Numbered from the stretch's first letter, positions 11,252-22,080 are shown. The stretch is DNA of 64,000 nucleotides from Sciurus carolinensis (GCF_902686445.1 NC_062217.1:86547758-86611757); one strand, 5' to 3'. Made by a program: numbers and translations. The notes: generated by a model not told the origin, from the sequence alone.

Positions 11252-11465
11252 CTGTAAGTGACACTGTCTAAAGAGAAGAATCTAAAGCTGCTTTTTAAAA
11301 GTCTATTTAAAAGAAAAAAGCACAAAAGAAATTACAAAACAGCAATGAAAATGAGCATTTTAAAGATACCATTGCTAAAAAATTACAGGACACAACCAAA
11401 TTAAATTTAGAAGAGAAATTTGTGACCTTATAACACACTTACAAGACAGCAAGATTAAATTTTTC
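11252..11465 (+). mobile_element. Old L1 fragment, sense (right half of target)
   Basis: Continues the fragment at 4190-4332 for roughly 70 bp ('gacactgtctaaagagaaga'). Beyond about 11320 the text is AT-rich and I cannot assign it firmly. Confidence 0.4.
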
Positions 11466-12287
11466 TATAGTGTGGATCTGAAATTCCTCAAAGGGCCACG
11501 TGTTAAAAGCTTAGTCCTCAGGTTGGTGCTATTGAAAGTTGACAGAAACCTTTAAGAGATAGGGTCTACTGCAAGTTTTAGGTCATTGAGGGGTATGCCT
11601 TTACTATGGTTGAAATGTCCCCAAAAAGGTCATGTTCAGAGGTGAGGCCTCTGGGAGGTGAGTGGATCATAAGAACTATAAAATAATGAATGGATTAATC
11701 CATCATGGACTTTGCTTAAAGGGCTATTTCAGATAGTGAAAACTTTAGGAGGTGGGGCCCTGTGGGCGGAAGTAGATTACTGGGTGCATGCCCTTAAAGG
11801 GTATATTTTGTTCCTAACTCCTCCCTCTTTCCCACACTCTGCTTCCTGACAGCCATGAGGAGAGCAGTTTTACTTCATCACATGCTCCCTGTAATGACGT
11901 TTTACCTCATCACAGGCCCAAAAACAATGGAACCAAGTGATCATGGACTTAAATCTACTAAACCATGAGCCAAAATAAGCTTTACTTCCTTTTATGTAAT
12001 TTATCTCAGGTATTTTGCGATAGCTGACTAACACAACCTCAAAGAGGATTTGGGGGTGCTGATCTCTTACTCTCTTTCACACTTCACGAGATGAACGGGT
12101 TTCCTTAGCCATGTGCTCTCTCCATGGTGTACTATGTCACTATAGAGTCAAAGTAATGGGACCCAATAATCGTGAACTGAAACCACTAAAACTGTGAGCC
12201 AAAACAAACCATTTTTGTTTTTAAGTAGATTATCTTGGATATTTGTTGCAACAGTGGAAACTGACTAATACAATACAACTCAGAAAA
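11466..12287 (+). mobile_element. Nested MaLR-type LTRs, sense
   Basis: Two LTRs of the MaLR kind (gag-less relatives of ERVL) are stacked. The outer one starts near 11466 ('atagtgtggatctgaaattc'), breaks near 11593, resumes near 12040 and ends in 'aaactgactaataca' at about 12276. The inner one runs from about 11597 ('tactatggttgaaatgtccc') to 'gctgactaacaca' at about 12036. Both have the LTR end pattern 'gagccaaaa...aa' followed by '...actaa.aca'. The exact duplicate at the junction is eroded. Confidence 0.65.
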
Positions 12288-12935
12288 TTAGGAAAAAGTG
12301 TGACAAAGTAAAACCATAAAAGTAAAAAGGAAGCAATAAAAAGCAGAAAATGGGCATGAATAACTTAAATAGAAGACAATAACTCAAAATAAGAGAGAGA
12401 TGCTTAAGAAAACAAAAGTTTATTGAAATGTGCTAATAAACTATCCATAGTCCTACGGTTAACTGATGAGCCTTAACTCATCAGGTTAAATGGAAAGAAG
12501 ATTCAAACAAAGATTGTAGAACAAAATACAGAGAACAAATATTTAAAAAGTATAATAAAATAACCTATGTGTAAGTATTATTTTATATCTACAAAAAATG
12601 GAGCTGAAGGATTTAGGGATGTGTATACTGAGGTCTACAATTTACTATATACTGCATAAAAAAGATGCATTGATAGGTAAATAGAGGAATATATGACAAA
12701 TATGTGATAAAATTATTACAGTATAAAAATTACTACAGTATAATTAAATGCTAATGACAAAATATAAGTGGTAGGTATATCATTATTCATTAAAAAATTC
12801 AACTTTACTCCATGCTTGAAAATATCCATAAAACATGTCAAAAATGTTACAATTTGGATACATTTCTAAAAACATACACAACACTAAAATAATTCCATGA
12901 TGAAATAATACTTTCTTTTTATTTATTTTATTCAT
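12288..12935. other. Unassigned AT-rich stretch
   Basis: No open frame of note and no repeat family I can name with confidence. A small imperfect hairpin, 'ttaactgatgag' against 'ctcatcaggttaa', lies at 12460-12487. This may be very old L1. Confidence 0.4.
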
Positions 12936-13015
12936 TTTTTTATTGGTGATTGGAATTGATTCCAGAACCTTGTATATGCTATGCTAGTACTCAACACTGA
13001 GCCACATCTCCAGCC
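12936..13015 (-). mobile_element. ID-type SINE, antisense
   Basis: An inverted ID monomer ('tggtgattggaattgattcc', 'actgagccacatctccagcc') with a T-rich tail to its left. Diverged. Confidence 0.75.
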
Positions 13016-13217
13016 CAAGAAATAGAACCTTGAACCTATTATTAAGAACTGAAGAAACTGAAGTTTTACTTTAAAATTTCTATTCCCATAGAATCTCAAA
13101 AACAGATGATACTACAGGTGAATTATAACACATTTTGAAGGGAAAATTCATACTTTTACAGAAAACATATAAAAAGTGAGAAGTGTCCAAAACATTTCAC
13201 AAGATTAGCATAATCTT

Positions 13218-13343
13218 TTTAAAAAATTTTTTAGATGATAGACCTTTATTTTACTCATTTATTCATATGTGGTGCTGAGAATCGAACCCAGTGCCTCACA
13301 AATGCCAGGCAAGTGCTCTATCACTGAGCCACAACCCAGTCCC
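13218..13343 (-). mobile_element. ID SINE with extra 3' tail, antisense
   Basis: An inverted ID monomer ('gtggtgctgagaatcgaacc', 'ctctatcactgagccacaac') with the short tail variant ('gatagacctttattttactc') on the left. Flanked by 'aagattagcataatctt' (13201-13217) and 'aaggttagcataatctt' (13344-13360), a 17-bp duplication with one mismatch. Confidence 0.9.
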
Positions 13344-13378
13344 AAGGTTAGCATAATCTTGATTTAAAAACCAGTTAA

Positions 13379-13508
13379 GGGGTTGGGGTTGTGGCTCAGT
13401 GGTGGAGTACTTGCCTTGCCCATGTGAGGCACTGGATTTGATCCTCAGCACCACATAAATAAATAAAAGAAGGTATTGTGTCCATCTATAACTAAAAATA
13501 TTTTTTTA
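13379..13508 (+). mobile_element. ID SINE with extra 3' tail, sense
   Basis: The ID monomer ('ggttggggttgtggctcagt', 'tgatcctcagcaccacata') is followed by the long tail variant with 'gtattgtgtccatctataac'. It lies 35 bp from an opposite-orientation copy. Confidence 0.88.
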
Positions 13509-13794
13509 AAAACAGTTAAAGGGGAAATAAAGATAAGAAGACAATAAAATATAAGAATGGTGTCCATTTTGTTTATAAATATTAAAACAAAATTCTAGCA
13601 TAGTATGTTAGCAAATCTAATATTTTAAAAATAATACTTCATGATCATAGTAGGAATACAAAGATGGTTTACTATCAGAAAAGCTATTACGATCATTTAC
13701 CACAGTATAAAAGGAAAAAAAATCATATTATTAACTCAAATGATGCAAAAATCATTTTATAAAATTCATAATTACACACACACACCCGCACACT

Positions 13795-14002
13795 TTTTTT
13801 TTCTTTTTTTTTTTTTTTTTTTTTTGCAGTATTAAGGCTTGAACCCAGGAGCACTCTACCACTGAGCTATATCCCCAATCCTTTTTATTTTTATTTTGAG
13901 GCAGGGTCTCACTAAGTTCTCCAGGCTGGCCTCAGACTTGAAATTCTCCTGCTCAACCTCATGAGTCACTAAGATTACAGGTTTGTGCCATAATGCCAAC
14001 CA
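13795..14002 (-). mobile_element. MEN-type SINE, antisense
   Basis: A long poly-T is followed by an inverted ID ('gcagtattaaggcttgaacc', 'actgagctatatccccaatc') and an inverted B1 ('gaggcagggtctcactaagt', 'gattacaggtttgtgccata'). Confidence 0.85.
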
Positions 14003-14159
14003 CTTACAATGTTTTTAAACCCTCTTAGACAATTTTTTAAATGTCCTTAACTTGGCAAAATTTATACATCAAAAGCCCAAAGCAAACAACTTAAATGCAT
14101 TCTCTTTCAGTCTGGAAATAAGACAAGATAGTTCAATATCATTTACAACAGTTTTGTGA

Positions 14160-14640
14160 AAAGCTATAAGGAAGAAGGAAGGAGGGAAGGAAGGAAGCAA
14201 ACAAGAAAAGTGGATATTAGGGAAGGGAGGGAGGAAGGTAAAAGGAGGGAGAGAGAAAACTGGATACTAGAGAAGAAAGGAAGGATGAGAGGGAGGAAGG
14301 GAAGAGGAAGAAAAGGAAAAAAGAAAGGACATAAAGCAAGCAAGGGTGCAAGAAATCTAATATGGGTGAAGGAATGAATTTAGACCAGGAGGGAAGGAAG
14401 GAGGAAGGAAAGAGGGGAATTATGTACACTGGGTGAGGAAAGAAGGGAAAAAAGGAGGGAGGAGAAAGAAATAGGAAGGAAGCATGTTGGTTACTGGTCA
14501 AAGAAGGAAGAAAGAAAGGAAGAAGGAAAGAACGGAGGAGGAGGGAGGAAGAAATAAAGAAAGGAACCAAGCTGGACACTGTTGAAGGAAGAAAGGAGGA
14601 AAGGAAAAATGAAAGGAAGAGTAAATATTAGAAGAAAAGA
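14160..14640 (+). repeat. Degenerate polypurine tract (about 480 bp)
   Basis: Almost entirely A and G on this strand, built of GGAA, GAAG and GGGA words. It is punctuated by short recurring non-purine islands: 'gtggatattag' 14210, 'ctggatactag' 14261, 'tgtacactggg' 14423, 'ctggacactgttg' 14572. The islands suggest an older unit of roughly 50-160 bp that has expanded and drifted. The open frame across it is low-complexity and not a gene. Confidence 0.85.
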
Positions 14641-14771
14641 GATTACTTGCTGATTACTTAGTCAAAAAAATTCAAAATCAATAATTATTAAAATTATAGA
14701 GTACAACAGGGTTGGATGCAAGATAAACTCTCAAAAGCCAGTACTATTTCTCTATATGAACAATAATTAGT

Positions 14772-14858
14772 GGACCAGGGATATAGCCCAGTGGTAGAGT
14801 ACTTGCCTAGGATGTGAGAAGCCCTGGGTTTAACCCCCAATACCACACAAACAAAAAA
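14772..14858 (+). mobile_element. ID-type SINE, sense
   Basis: The ID monomer ('ccagggatatagcccagtgg', 'gccctgggtttaacccccaa') with an 'acaaacaaaaaacaat' tail. Confidence 0.8.
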
Positions 14859-15284
14859 CAATAACAATAAATTAGAATAGATGAGTTATATGTTCATCTA
14901 AAGGTATTAAAAAAGGAAATAACTCCCAAAGAAAACTGAAGAAAGGAAATATAAAGAATAGAGTTGAAATCAACAAAATAGAAAGCACATGTTAGAGAAA
15001 ATAAACAAAACTAAACTATGGTTATTTAAATGATGAATAAAAAGGACAAAAATTTATAAATTTATATAATACTAGAATCAGAAAGTGCAGCATAACAAAA
15101 GATAGTAAAGAATTTAGATTAATTTTTTAAACTTTAATAAATTTATACTAATATATTTGAAATTTTAGATGACATGATTAAATCCTTAAAACAACATGTA
15201 GATTTAAAAAATGATTTGAGACTAGGAAAGGTATACAGATCTAAAATTGTTCAAGAAATTGAAATAGGTAAAAATATGTTGTTT

Positions 15285-15600
15285 TAGTCAGTTTTTTTGT
15301 TTTTGTTTTTGTTTTTGTTTTTGTTTTTTGCTGCTGTGACTAAAAGGACTCAACCAGAACAACTCCAGGGAGGAAAAGTTTGAGGGCTCACAGTGTTAGA
15401 GATCTCAGTCCCTAGATGTCCAGCATCATTCCTTGGGGCTCCAGGTAGACTGAACATCATGGTGGAAAAGTGTGGCAGAGAGAAGCAGAGAGAGACTCCA
15501 CTTGCCAGAAACAAATATATACCCAAAGTCATGGCCTCAACTCCCCACCTCCTCCAGTCATACCCTATCAGCTTTCAGTTACAAAAAAAAAAAAAAAAGT
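15285..15600 (-). mobile_element. MaLR-type LTR, antisense
   Basis: Starts as an inverted LTR end ('ttttagtcagttttttt', then 'gctgctgtgactaaaaggac'), with a TTTTTG microsatellite expanded inside at 15296-15327. It continues with 'ggctcacagtgttagagatc' and 'catcatggtggaaaagtgtg'. An A-run ends it near 15600. Confidence 0.65.
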
Positions 15601-17072
15601 AACAGCATAAAAATTGGACAATCTATTATTATTCACAGATATTTGATTGTCTACATATAAAGCCTAGAAGAATCTAAAAGAACTTTAGTAGAAATAACAA
15701 GCAAATTTTGCAAAGTGATTGACTAGAACAATATAAAAAACAGTTGCCAAAAAAGAGCACAAAGGATCTCTCTGTATTTCTTAAAATTGTATGTGAATAT
15801 AAAATTATCTCAAAATAAAAAGTATTTTTTGCAGCTGTAAATATGAGGAATTTTATTTCATTTTTTTGCTGACATCAGATTAACAGCATTCTGTGCATGT
15901 CAGACTTCTTTTGAAATAAAAAGTTTAACAAAACTAAAACTTCCCTGTGATCTGAAAAAATAAAATATCAGTTGCATTTTTTATATATAAGAAGTAGTTG
16001 GATGCAATTTCTAAAAAAACCATTTAAAATCTCAACCAAAGCTATAAATTACCTATAGTAAATCTAACAAAAGACACAGAAGATATAGAAAATTAATATA
16101 GAAAATAAAAAATTTTATATTAAAATATTTAATATAGAAAATTAAAACATCTTTTTGAAAGAAGACCTTTAAAAGTAGACAGAATGTGCTGCTTTTAAGC
16201 ACATTCAATTTGTTAAAGAAGCCAGTTCCATTCAAATTAATCCATGGAGTCAATACAATTCTCTCTTTCTTTTTCTTTCTTTCTTCCTGGGGTAGTGATT
16301 GAATCCAGGGCCTGATGCATGCTAAGTGCACACTCTACCAAAGAGCTACCCCTAGCTCCCATGTCTAATTTAAAAAACAAAACATGGGGCTTTTTTGTAG
16401 AACTTGCCAAGTTAAATCTAGATTGTTTAGGAAAAACAAAATGTAGAGAATAGTTAAGACACTACTGAAGAATAGAATGAAATAGCAGAGGTAACCTACC
16501 ATTTGTAATTTCATTTTAAAGTCATAATAATTAAAGTAGCATGATAATGGCATAGGGACTGACAAATAGACCAGAGGAACAAAGAAATATCTCAGAAATA
16601 TACTAAACTTTATCAGAAAATTTGGTATTTGAAGAAATGGCACTGCAGAGGAAAGAATTCCCCAAAAGAAAAGGGCACATCGCCCAACTGACAAAGGGTC
16701 AAAATATGAACAGGTATTTCATGAAGATGAAAACATCTTGGCAAAAAAAAGAAAGAAAGAAAACATTTTGACCAATAAACATATTAACATACTAAAAAAT
16801 TCTGTTTTATCAGTAGTAAGAAAAATGAATTCAGACAACAGTATTACGTTAAGCACACTAGGATGAAAATTTTAAGTTAATAAAAAAATGATGAGAGATA
16901 ATTTGAAGCAAAGAGACTGTCATCTAAATAGGCTGCCTAGAGTAAAAATGAATTCAACCACATGGGGAAATTATTTAGCATTCTCTCTCAAAGCTAAGAA
17001 TTTACAAATCTATAGCCAAGCAATTTCATGCCTATGCATAAACTGAACAGACACTCATGTCTATATGAACAC
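15601..17072 (+). mobile_element. Old L1 fragment, sense, ORF2
   Basis: Sense ORF2 pieces: 'ctacatataaagcctagaag', 'cataataattaaagtagcat' (thumb region) and 'aagggtcaaaatatgaacag'. The part at 15840-16010 is not recognisable. It is cut by an ID (16288-16360) and resumes after the nest at 17073-18090, giving a single old copy. No open frame. Confidence 0.6.
16288..16360 (-). mobile_element. ID-type SINE, antisense, diverged
   Basis: An inverted ID ('ggggtagtgattgaatccag', 'ctctaccaaagagctacccc') with a CTTT-rich tail at 16262-16287. Confidence 0.7.
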
Positions 17073-17089
17073 AAGAAAAGATTACAGGA

Positions 17090-18073
17090 GCTGGGCATAG
17101 TGGTACATGCCCTTAATCTCAGCTACTCTGCAGACTGAGGCAGGAGAATCACAAGTTTGAGGCCACCTTGGGCAACCTCAGGACAGTTTCAAAGTAAAAT
17201 AAAAAGGGCTGGGGAATATTCTCTCTGACATTTGGATGCAAACACACAGTAAGAGGGGTGGGGGTGCAGAGAATAGAAGTTCACTGGATTAGACAAAAGG
17301 AAATGAAGGGAAGGGAGGGTGAATGGGAATAGGAAAGACAGTAGAATGAAAAGGGCATAACTTTCCTATATTAATATATGAACTCATGACTAGGGTAACT
17401 CCACATCATGTACAACCACAAGAATAGGAATTTATACACCATGTATGTATAATATGTCAAAATACATTCTACTATCATATATAACTAATATACAATGGAA
17501 TATTACTCAGTTATAAGAAGAATGAAATTATGGCATTTGCTGGTAAATGGATGAAGTTGGAGAATATCATGCTAAGCGAAATATGCCAAACCCAAAAAAC
17601 CAAAGACTGAATGTTTTCTCTGATATATAGACGCTAATTCACAATAAGTGGGGGAGTGCTAGGGAAGAATAGAGTTACTTTACATTAGGTAGAGGGGAGT
17701 GAAGGGAGGGTAAGAGGTTATGGGGGTAGAGTGAAACAGACATTATTACCTCATGTACATATGACTGCATGATTGATGTGATCCTACAATATGTACAATC
17801 AGAAAAATGAGAAATTACACTTCACATATGTATGATTTATCAAAATGTATAAATGCATTCTACTGTCATGTACAACTAATTAGAACAAATTTTAAAATTA
17901 ATTAAAAATAAATAAATAAATAGATAAATAAAAAATAGTAAAAAAAAAAAAAAAAAAAAAATAGAAAGGGTGGGGATACACCTCAGTGGTAGAACAATGG
18001 TCTAGCAGGTACTAGGCCCTGGGTTAAATCTCCAACACAGAAAAGAAAGGAAAAAAGGAAGGAAAGAAGGAAT
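17090..18073 (+). mobile_element. MEN-type SINE, sense, split by L1 insertion
   Basis: The B1 monomer lies at 17090-17215 ('gctgggcatagtggtacatg') and the ID monomer at about 17967-18045 ('gtggggatacacctcagtgg', 'ggccctgggttaaatctcca'). The pair is flanked by the perfect 17-bp duplication 'aagaaaagattacagga' at 17073-17089 and 18074-18090. L1 3' ends sit between the monomers. Confidence 0.9.
17216..17966 (+). mobile_element. Two tandem L1 3' ends inside a SINE
   Basis: The first piece (17216-17487) is L1 3'UTR: 'ctctgacatttggatgcaaa', a 'gaggggtgggggtgcag' G-rich tract and an ending '...ctactatcatatataacta'. The second piece (17488-17966) starts upstream in ORF2 ('aatggaatattactcagtta'), passes through the same 3'UTR, ends 'gtacaactaattagaacaaa' and has an A-rich tail. 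Near-duplicate 'gaaagggtgggga' sequences at the two ends suggest insertion at the B1/ID junction. Confidence 0.75.
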
Positions 18074-18090
18074 AAGAAAAGATTACAGGA

Positions 18091-18900
18091 ATATTCATGG
18101 AAATCATGTCCTTAATAGCAAACAGATGGAAATGACCCAACATTTATCAACAAAAGAGAAGCCAAATAATTGTTGTGTAGTCACACAGTAAACTGGACAA
18201 TAGGCACAACAATGAAAATAAGTGAACTACAGCTACAATGGTATTGTGCAGTTGAAGCACCGAAGTATTACATTTCATGAAAATAGAAAGTATCTGAAGA
18301 CTTTATATAGTTCATTAACTAGCAAAAGTAAGCAATCAATTATGTGTGTGAATGTCTGTCAGTGCTTGTGAGAAAAGTGTATTTTTAAAAATTTAAAGAT
18401 AATGGCTACCTCTAGTGGGCAAACAGGGATATGGGACAAGGGAGGTAATGATAGGTATTGGTAATGGTCTAGTTCTTGTTTTGTTTTATAGCACAAGGGT
18501 TCATTAATATGATTTTTATAACAAATATATTATCAAAAAAGAGAGAAGCTCTAGTTAAACAAAATCAATGAGATAGAGACATAACTGTAAATATGTTGGA
18601 GGTCTTAAAAAGAGAAAATAACATTTGTGCCAATAAATTTGAAATCTCAGACAAAATGAAGAATTGCCTAGAAAATAAGAATTATCAAAACTAATTCAAA
18701 AAGAAATAGAAAATTTTTAGGAATTTAATGACTATTAAAGAAATGGAATAAGAATAAGTAGTCCTAATCCCATCTGCTCACTCTCCCAAAAGCAATAGGT
18801 CTTTATTGTTTGAAGTAAATTGAAATCCTTTTAAACAATAATTTTTGTCTTACACAAATTTATGCAGAAGATAGAGAGAAAAACATTCTTAATTCTTATA
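18091..18900 (+). mobile_element. Old L1 fragments, sense
   Basis: 18091-18530 continues the 3' part of the L1 at 15601-17072 ('tccttaatagcaaacagatg', 'ccaacatttatcaacaaaag'). 18540-18760 resembles an ORF2 linker segment ('agaaaataacatttgtgcca'). The rest, to 18900, is unassigned. Confidence 0.5.
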
Positions 18901-18907
18901 TGTATAT

Positions 18908-19130
18908 ATATTTGTTTGTTTGTTTGTTTTGTTTTTCAGGTACTGAGAATTGAACTCAGGGGCACTTAACCACTGAGTCACATCTTCAACCCTTTTTTGT
19001 ACTTTATTTAGAGACAGAGTCTCAGTTTCTTAGGTCCTCACTAAGTAGCTGTGGCTGGCTTTGAACTCATGATCCTCCTGCATCAGCTTCCCGAGCCGCT
19101 GGGATTACAGACATGCAGCACTGTGCCTGG
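18908..19130 (-). mobile_element. MEN-type SINE, antisense
   Basis: A TTTG-repeat tail is followed by an inverted ID ('ggtactgagaattgaactca', 'ccactgagtcacatcttcaa') and an inverted B1 ('gctgggattacagacatgca'). Confidence 0.85.
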
Positions 19131-19450
19131 CTTCCTTATATGAATATTGATACCAAAACAGGACAGGAGGAGTACAAAAAGCAAAAATAAATAGATAAAT
19201 TTTTTAAAAATTCCAGATACAGCAACATTTAAAGTACACACATATTATAACCAGTTGGGCTTGTCTGACAAAATTTTAAATGTTTAATATTTCAGATATG
19301 TTAATATAATTAAATACATAATAGTTTTAAGGAGGAAAACCACATTACAATCTAAAAAATGCAAAAAAATGATAACATTCAACACCTACTCAGGATAAAG
19401 AAGAGATTACTAACTATACTATAAAAGAAGTCCTTTAAGTTGCTTATGAT
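19131..19450 (+). mobile_element. Probable old L1, sense, RT region
   Basis: Text such as 'accagttgggcttgtctgac' and 'ttcaacacctactcaggata' resembles very old L1 RT sequence. Heavily decayed and low certainty. Confidence 0.35.
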
Positions 19451-19451
19451 T

Positions 19452-19655
19452 CTTTTTTTTATTTTTTATTTTTTTGGTACTGGGAATTCAACCTAAGGGT
19501 GCTTAACCACTAAGCCATATCCCTAGAACTTTTTATTTTTTATTTTGAGACAGGGTCTTGCTAAGTTGCTTAGGGCCTCGCTAAATTGCTGATGCTGGCT
19601 TTGAATTTTCAATCCTCCTGCCTCAAGCCTCCCCAGCCCCTGGTATTACAGGTGT
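19452..19655 (-). mobile_element. MEN-type SINE, antisense
   Basis: A T-rich tail, inverted ID ('ggtactgggaattcaaccta', 'ccactaagccatatccctag') and inverted B1 ending 'ggtattacaggtgtgctcag'. A younger L1 abuts on its right. Confidence 0.85.
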
Positions 19656-19672
19656 GCTCAGATTTCATTCTT

Positions 19673-20636
19673 TTTTTTTTTTTATTGTAAACAAATGGGA
19701 TACATGTTTCTGTTTGTACATGGAGTAACAGCATGCCATTTGCATAATCATACATTTACATAGGGTAATGAGGTTTGATTCATTCTGTTATTTTTTTCTC
19801 CCCTCCCTCCCACCCCTCTTTTCCCTCTATACAGTCCCTCCTTCCTCCGTTCTTGCCCCCCTTACCCCCATTATGTGTCATCATCCGCTTATCAGTGAGA
19901 TCATTCATCTTTTGGATTTTTGAGATTGGCTTATCTCACTTAGCATAGTATTCTCCAATTTCATCCATTTGCCTGCAAATGCCATAATTTTATTATTCTT
20001 TATGGCTGAGTAATATTCCATTGTATATATATACCACAGTTTCTTTATCCATTCATCAATTGAAGGACATTTAGGTTGGTTCCACAGTCTGGCTATTGTG
20101 AATTGAGCAGCTATGAACATTGATGTGGCTGTATCTCTGTAGTATGCTGATTTTAAGTCCTTTGGGTATAGGCCGAGGAGTGGGATAGCTGGGTCCATTC
20201 CAAGTTTTCTAAGGAATCTCCACACTGCTTTCAAGGGTGGCTGCACTAATTTGCAGCCCCACCAGCAATGTATGAGTGTACCTTTTTCCCCACATCCTCT
20301 CCAACACCTGTTGTTGCTTGTGTTCTTGATAATCGCCATTCTAATTGGGGTGAGATGGAGTCCTAGTGTAGTTTTGATTTGCATTTCTCTTATTACTGAG
20401 ATGTTGAACATTTTTTCATATGTTTGTTGATTGCTTGTAGATCTTCTGTGAAGCGTATGTTCATATCCTTAGCCCATTTGTTGATTGGATTATTCGTATT
20501 CTTGGTGTAGAGTTTTTTGAGTTCTTTATATATTCTGGAAATTAGTGCTCTATCTGAAGTATGATTGGCAAAGATATTCTCCCACTCTGTAGGCTCTCTC
20601 TTCACATTGCTGATAGTTTCCTTTGCTGAGAGTCAT
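19673..20636 (-). mobile_element. 5'-truncated L1, antisense (about 960 bp)
   Basis: A perfect insertion frame: 'atttcattctt' at 19662-19672 and 20637-20647. The content, inverted, is a poly-A tail, 3'UTR (19685-19900) and the ORF2 C-terminus. Two overlapping open pieces (19905-20411 and 20393-20605) together keep the C-terminal Cys/His signature ('[18 protein letters not shown]') and '[12 protein letters not shown]'. A frameshift near 20400 separates them. This copy is fairly young, with few stops. Confidence 0.92.
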
Positions 20637-20828
20637 ATTTCATTCTTAAAGAACATTTTTACCTGTAATTCTACCTTTTTATTACTTTAAAAAGATAACC
20701 ACTGCTACTATTTTTGTTGTTGTCTTCTACCATTTTTATTCAAACATATTTTATATAATTGAAATGAAAATTGCGATGCAGAAAAAAAGGGGGGGAAGGA
20801 AATCATGTCACATGCTGCAACATGAATA

Positions 20829-20863
20829 CACCCGGATTATAGGTATGCACCACCTCGCCCGGT
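20829..20863 (-). mobile_element. B1 head fragment, antisense
   Basis: 'ggattataggtatgcaccac' followed by 'ctcgcccgg' is the inverted start of a B1 monomer. Only about 35 bp remains. 20648-20828 is otherwise unassigned. Confidence 0.45.
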
Positions 20864-21308
20864 TACAGATTTATTATACAATGTGAATGCAGTTAAGACT
20901 ACTGAATTGTACATGTAAAAACAGTTAAGAGAGTACAAAGAAAGAAAATTAAAACCACTATTGTACAGGACTAGGTTAATGGTACAGCACAAAAATCTCC
21001 CAAACGAAACCAATGCAGAAAGGATAAATGATTTAATAAAAAGCACAGAGACCACTGCCTTTTCATATAGGGGGAAATGGAAAAAAGATTAAATCTCTAT
21101 CACATTCCATACACAGAATTTTTCTCAAGTTGAGTCAAAGACCTAAAATTGAAAAGAAATACACTAAATTTCTTTGAAGACCATTATGAGATGTTGAAGA
21201 ATATCTTTATGACTTTGGGGTATAAAATTTTTTTTAATAATTTTAAGTATGTTTTTACATCTATAGCAAACACTATGGGTTAAAAGCAAACTTAAAAAGC
21301 AATTTGAA

Positions 21309-21486
21309 CCAAGCACCATGGTGCACACCTGTGATCCCAGCATCTGAGGAGGCTGAGGCAGGAAGCAAGGTGTTAAGCAACTCAGTGAGACCCTGTCTCT
21401 AAATAAAATACAAAATAGGGCTGGGGATGTGGCTCAGTGGTCCAATGCCCCTAAGTTCAATCCCTAGTAACCCCCGGCCCCCCGCA
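21309..21486 (+). mobile_element. MEN-type SINE, sense, exact duplication
   Basis: B1 monomer ('gcaccatggtgcacacctgt') and ID monomer ('gggctggggatgtggctcag'). The B1 is shortened after 'gaggctgaggcagga'. Perfect 15-bp duplication 'aaaaagcaatttgaa' at 21294-21308 and 21487-21501. Confidence 0.9.
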
Positions 21487-21642
21487 AAAAAGCAATTTGA
21501 ATTAAATTCATAAACAAGATAAGACTCACCAATGATGCTTCTAATCAATGTTTTACCAGAATGGCTAGTTATGTAAAAGCAAAGTGAGATTAAAAAAATA
21601 AAATAAGAAAAAGAAATAAGAGATGAAAGTATAGGAAAGGAT

Positions 21643-21850
21643 AAGGGTGCAATGATGCATGCCTATAACCCTAGCAACTCAAAAGACTGAGGCAAGGCCA
21701 ACCTCAGTTCAAGGCCAGTCCAAGGCAACCTCCTAAGAACCTGTCTCAAAATAAAAAGTTAAAAAAGACTTGGGATGTAGCTTAGTGGTAGAGTGCTTAC
21801 CTAGAATGAGAAAAACCCTGGGTTCATTTTCCAATAATGAAAAAAAAAAA
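21643..21850 (+). mobile_element. MEN-type SINE, sense
   Basis: B1 monomer ('gtgcaatgatgcatgcctat'), linker, ID monomer ('gacttgggatgtagcttagt', 'aaaccctgggttcattttcc') and an A-rich tail. Diverged. Confidence 0.8.
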
Positions 21851-22080
21851 AGGAAAGAAAGAGTCACAACATAAATGTCTACATTTTTTTACATATACAT
21901 TAAAAAAAGCATCTATAGACAATAAGTAGTGATCAGAAAGGTTATTAGATATTAAGTCAATATAAAACTTAGCTTCCCACATTACCAATCACTACTAAAA
22001 ACAAACAACAACAACAAAAAATGTTTCAAACACAGAAGATCTTTGTGAAGATTATTAAAGAGCATTATAAGAAGACCTAA

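Larger units (their letters stand above)
13560..15284 (+). mobile_element. Old L1 fragment(s), sense, RT region
   Basis: Decayed ORF2 reverse-transcriptase text: 'caaaattctagcatagtatg', 'catgatcatagtaggaatac' (the usual 'catgatcaagtgggattcat' site), and 'ctctcaaaagccagtacta' near 14730. Interrupted by a MEN SINE (13795-14002), a purine tract (14160-14640) and an ID (14772-14858). From about 14930 to 15270 it reads like an upstream ORF2 linker segment. No coding capacity. Confidence 0.5.
20880..22080 (+). mobile_element. Old L1 fragment, sense, with SINE insertions
   Basis: 'ttctcaagttgagtcaaaga' and 'ctttgaagaccattatgag' match the usual 'aactcaaagtggatcaaaga...' ORF2 stretch. After the SINEs at 21309-21486 and 21643-21850 the text (21850-22080) is AT-rich and not clearly assignable. 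Confidence 0.4.

Noticed and set aside
12455..12487. Small hairpin as a regulatory stem
   Set aside because: The arms are only about 12 bp with a bulge, within chance expectation for AT-rich DNA of this length.
14156..14579. Open frames on both strands across the purine tract
   Set aside because: Low-complexity translation of a purine repeat. No domain and no conservation expected.
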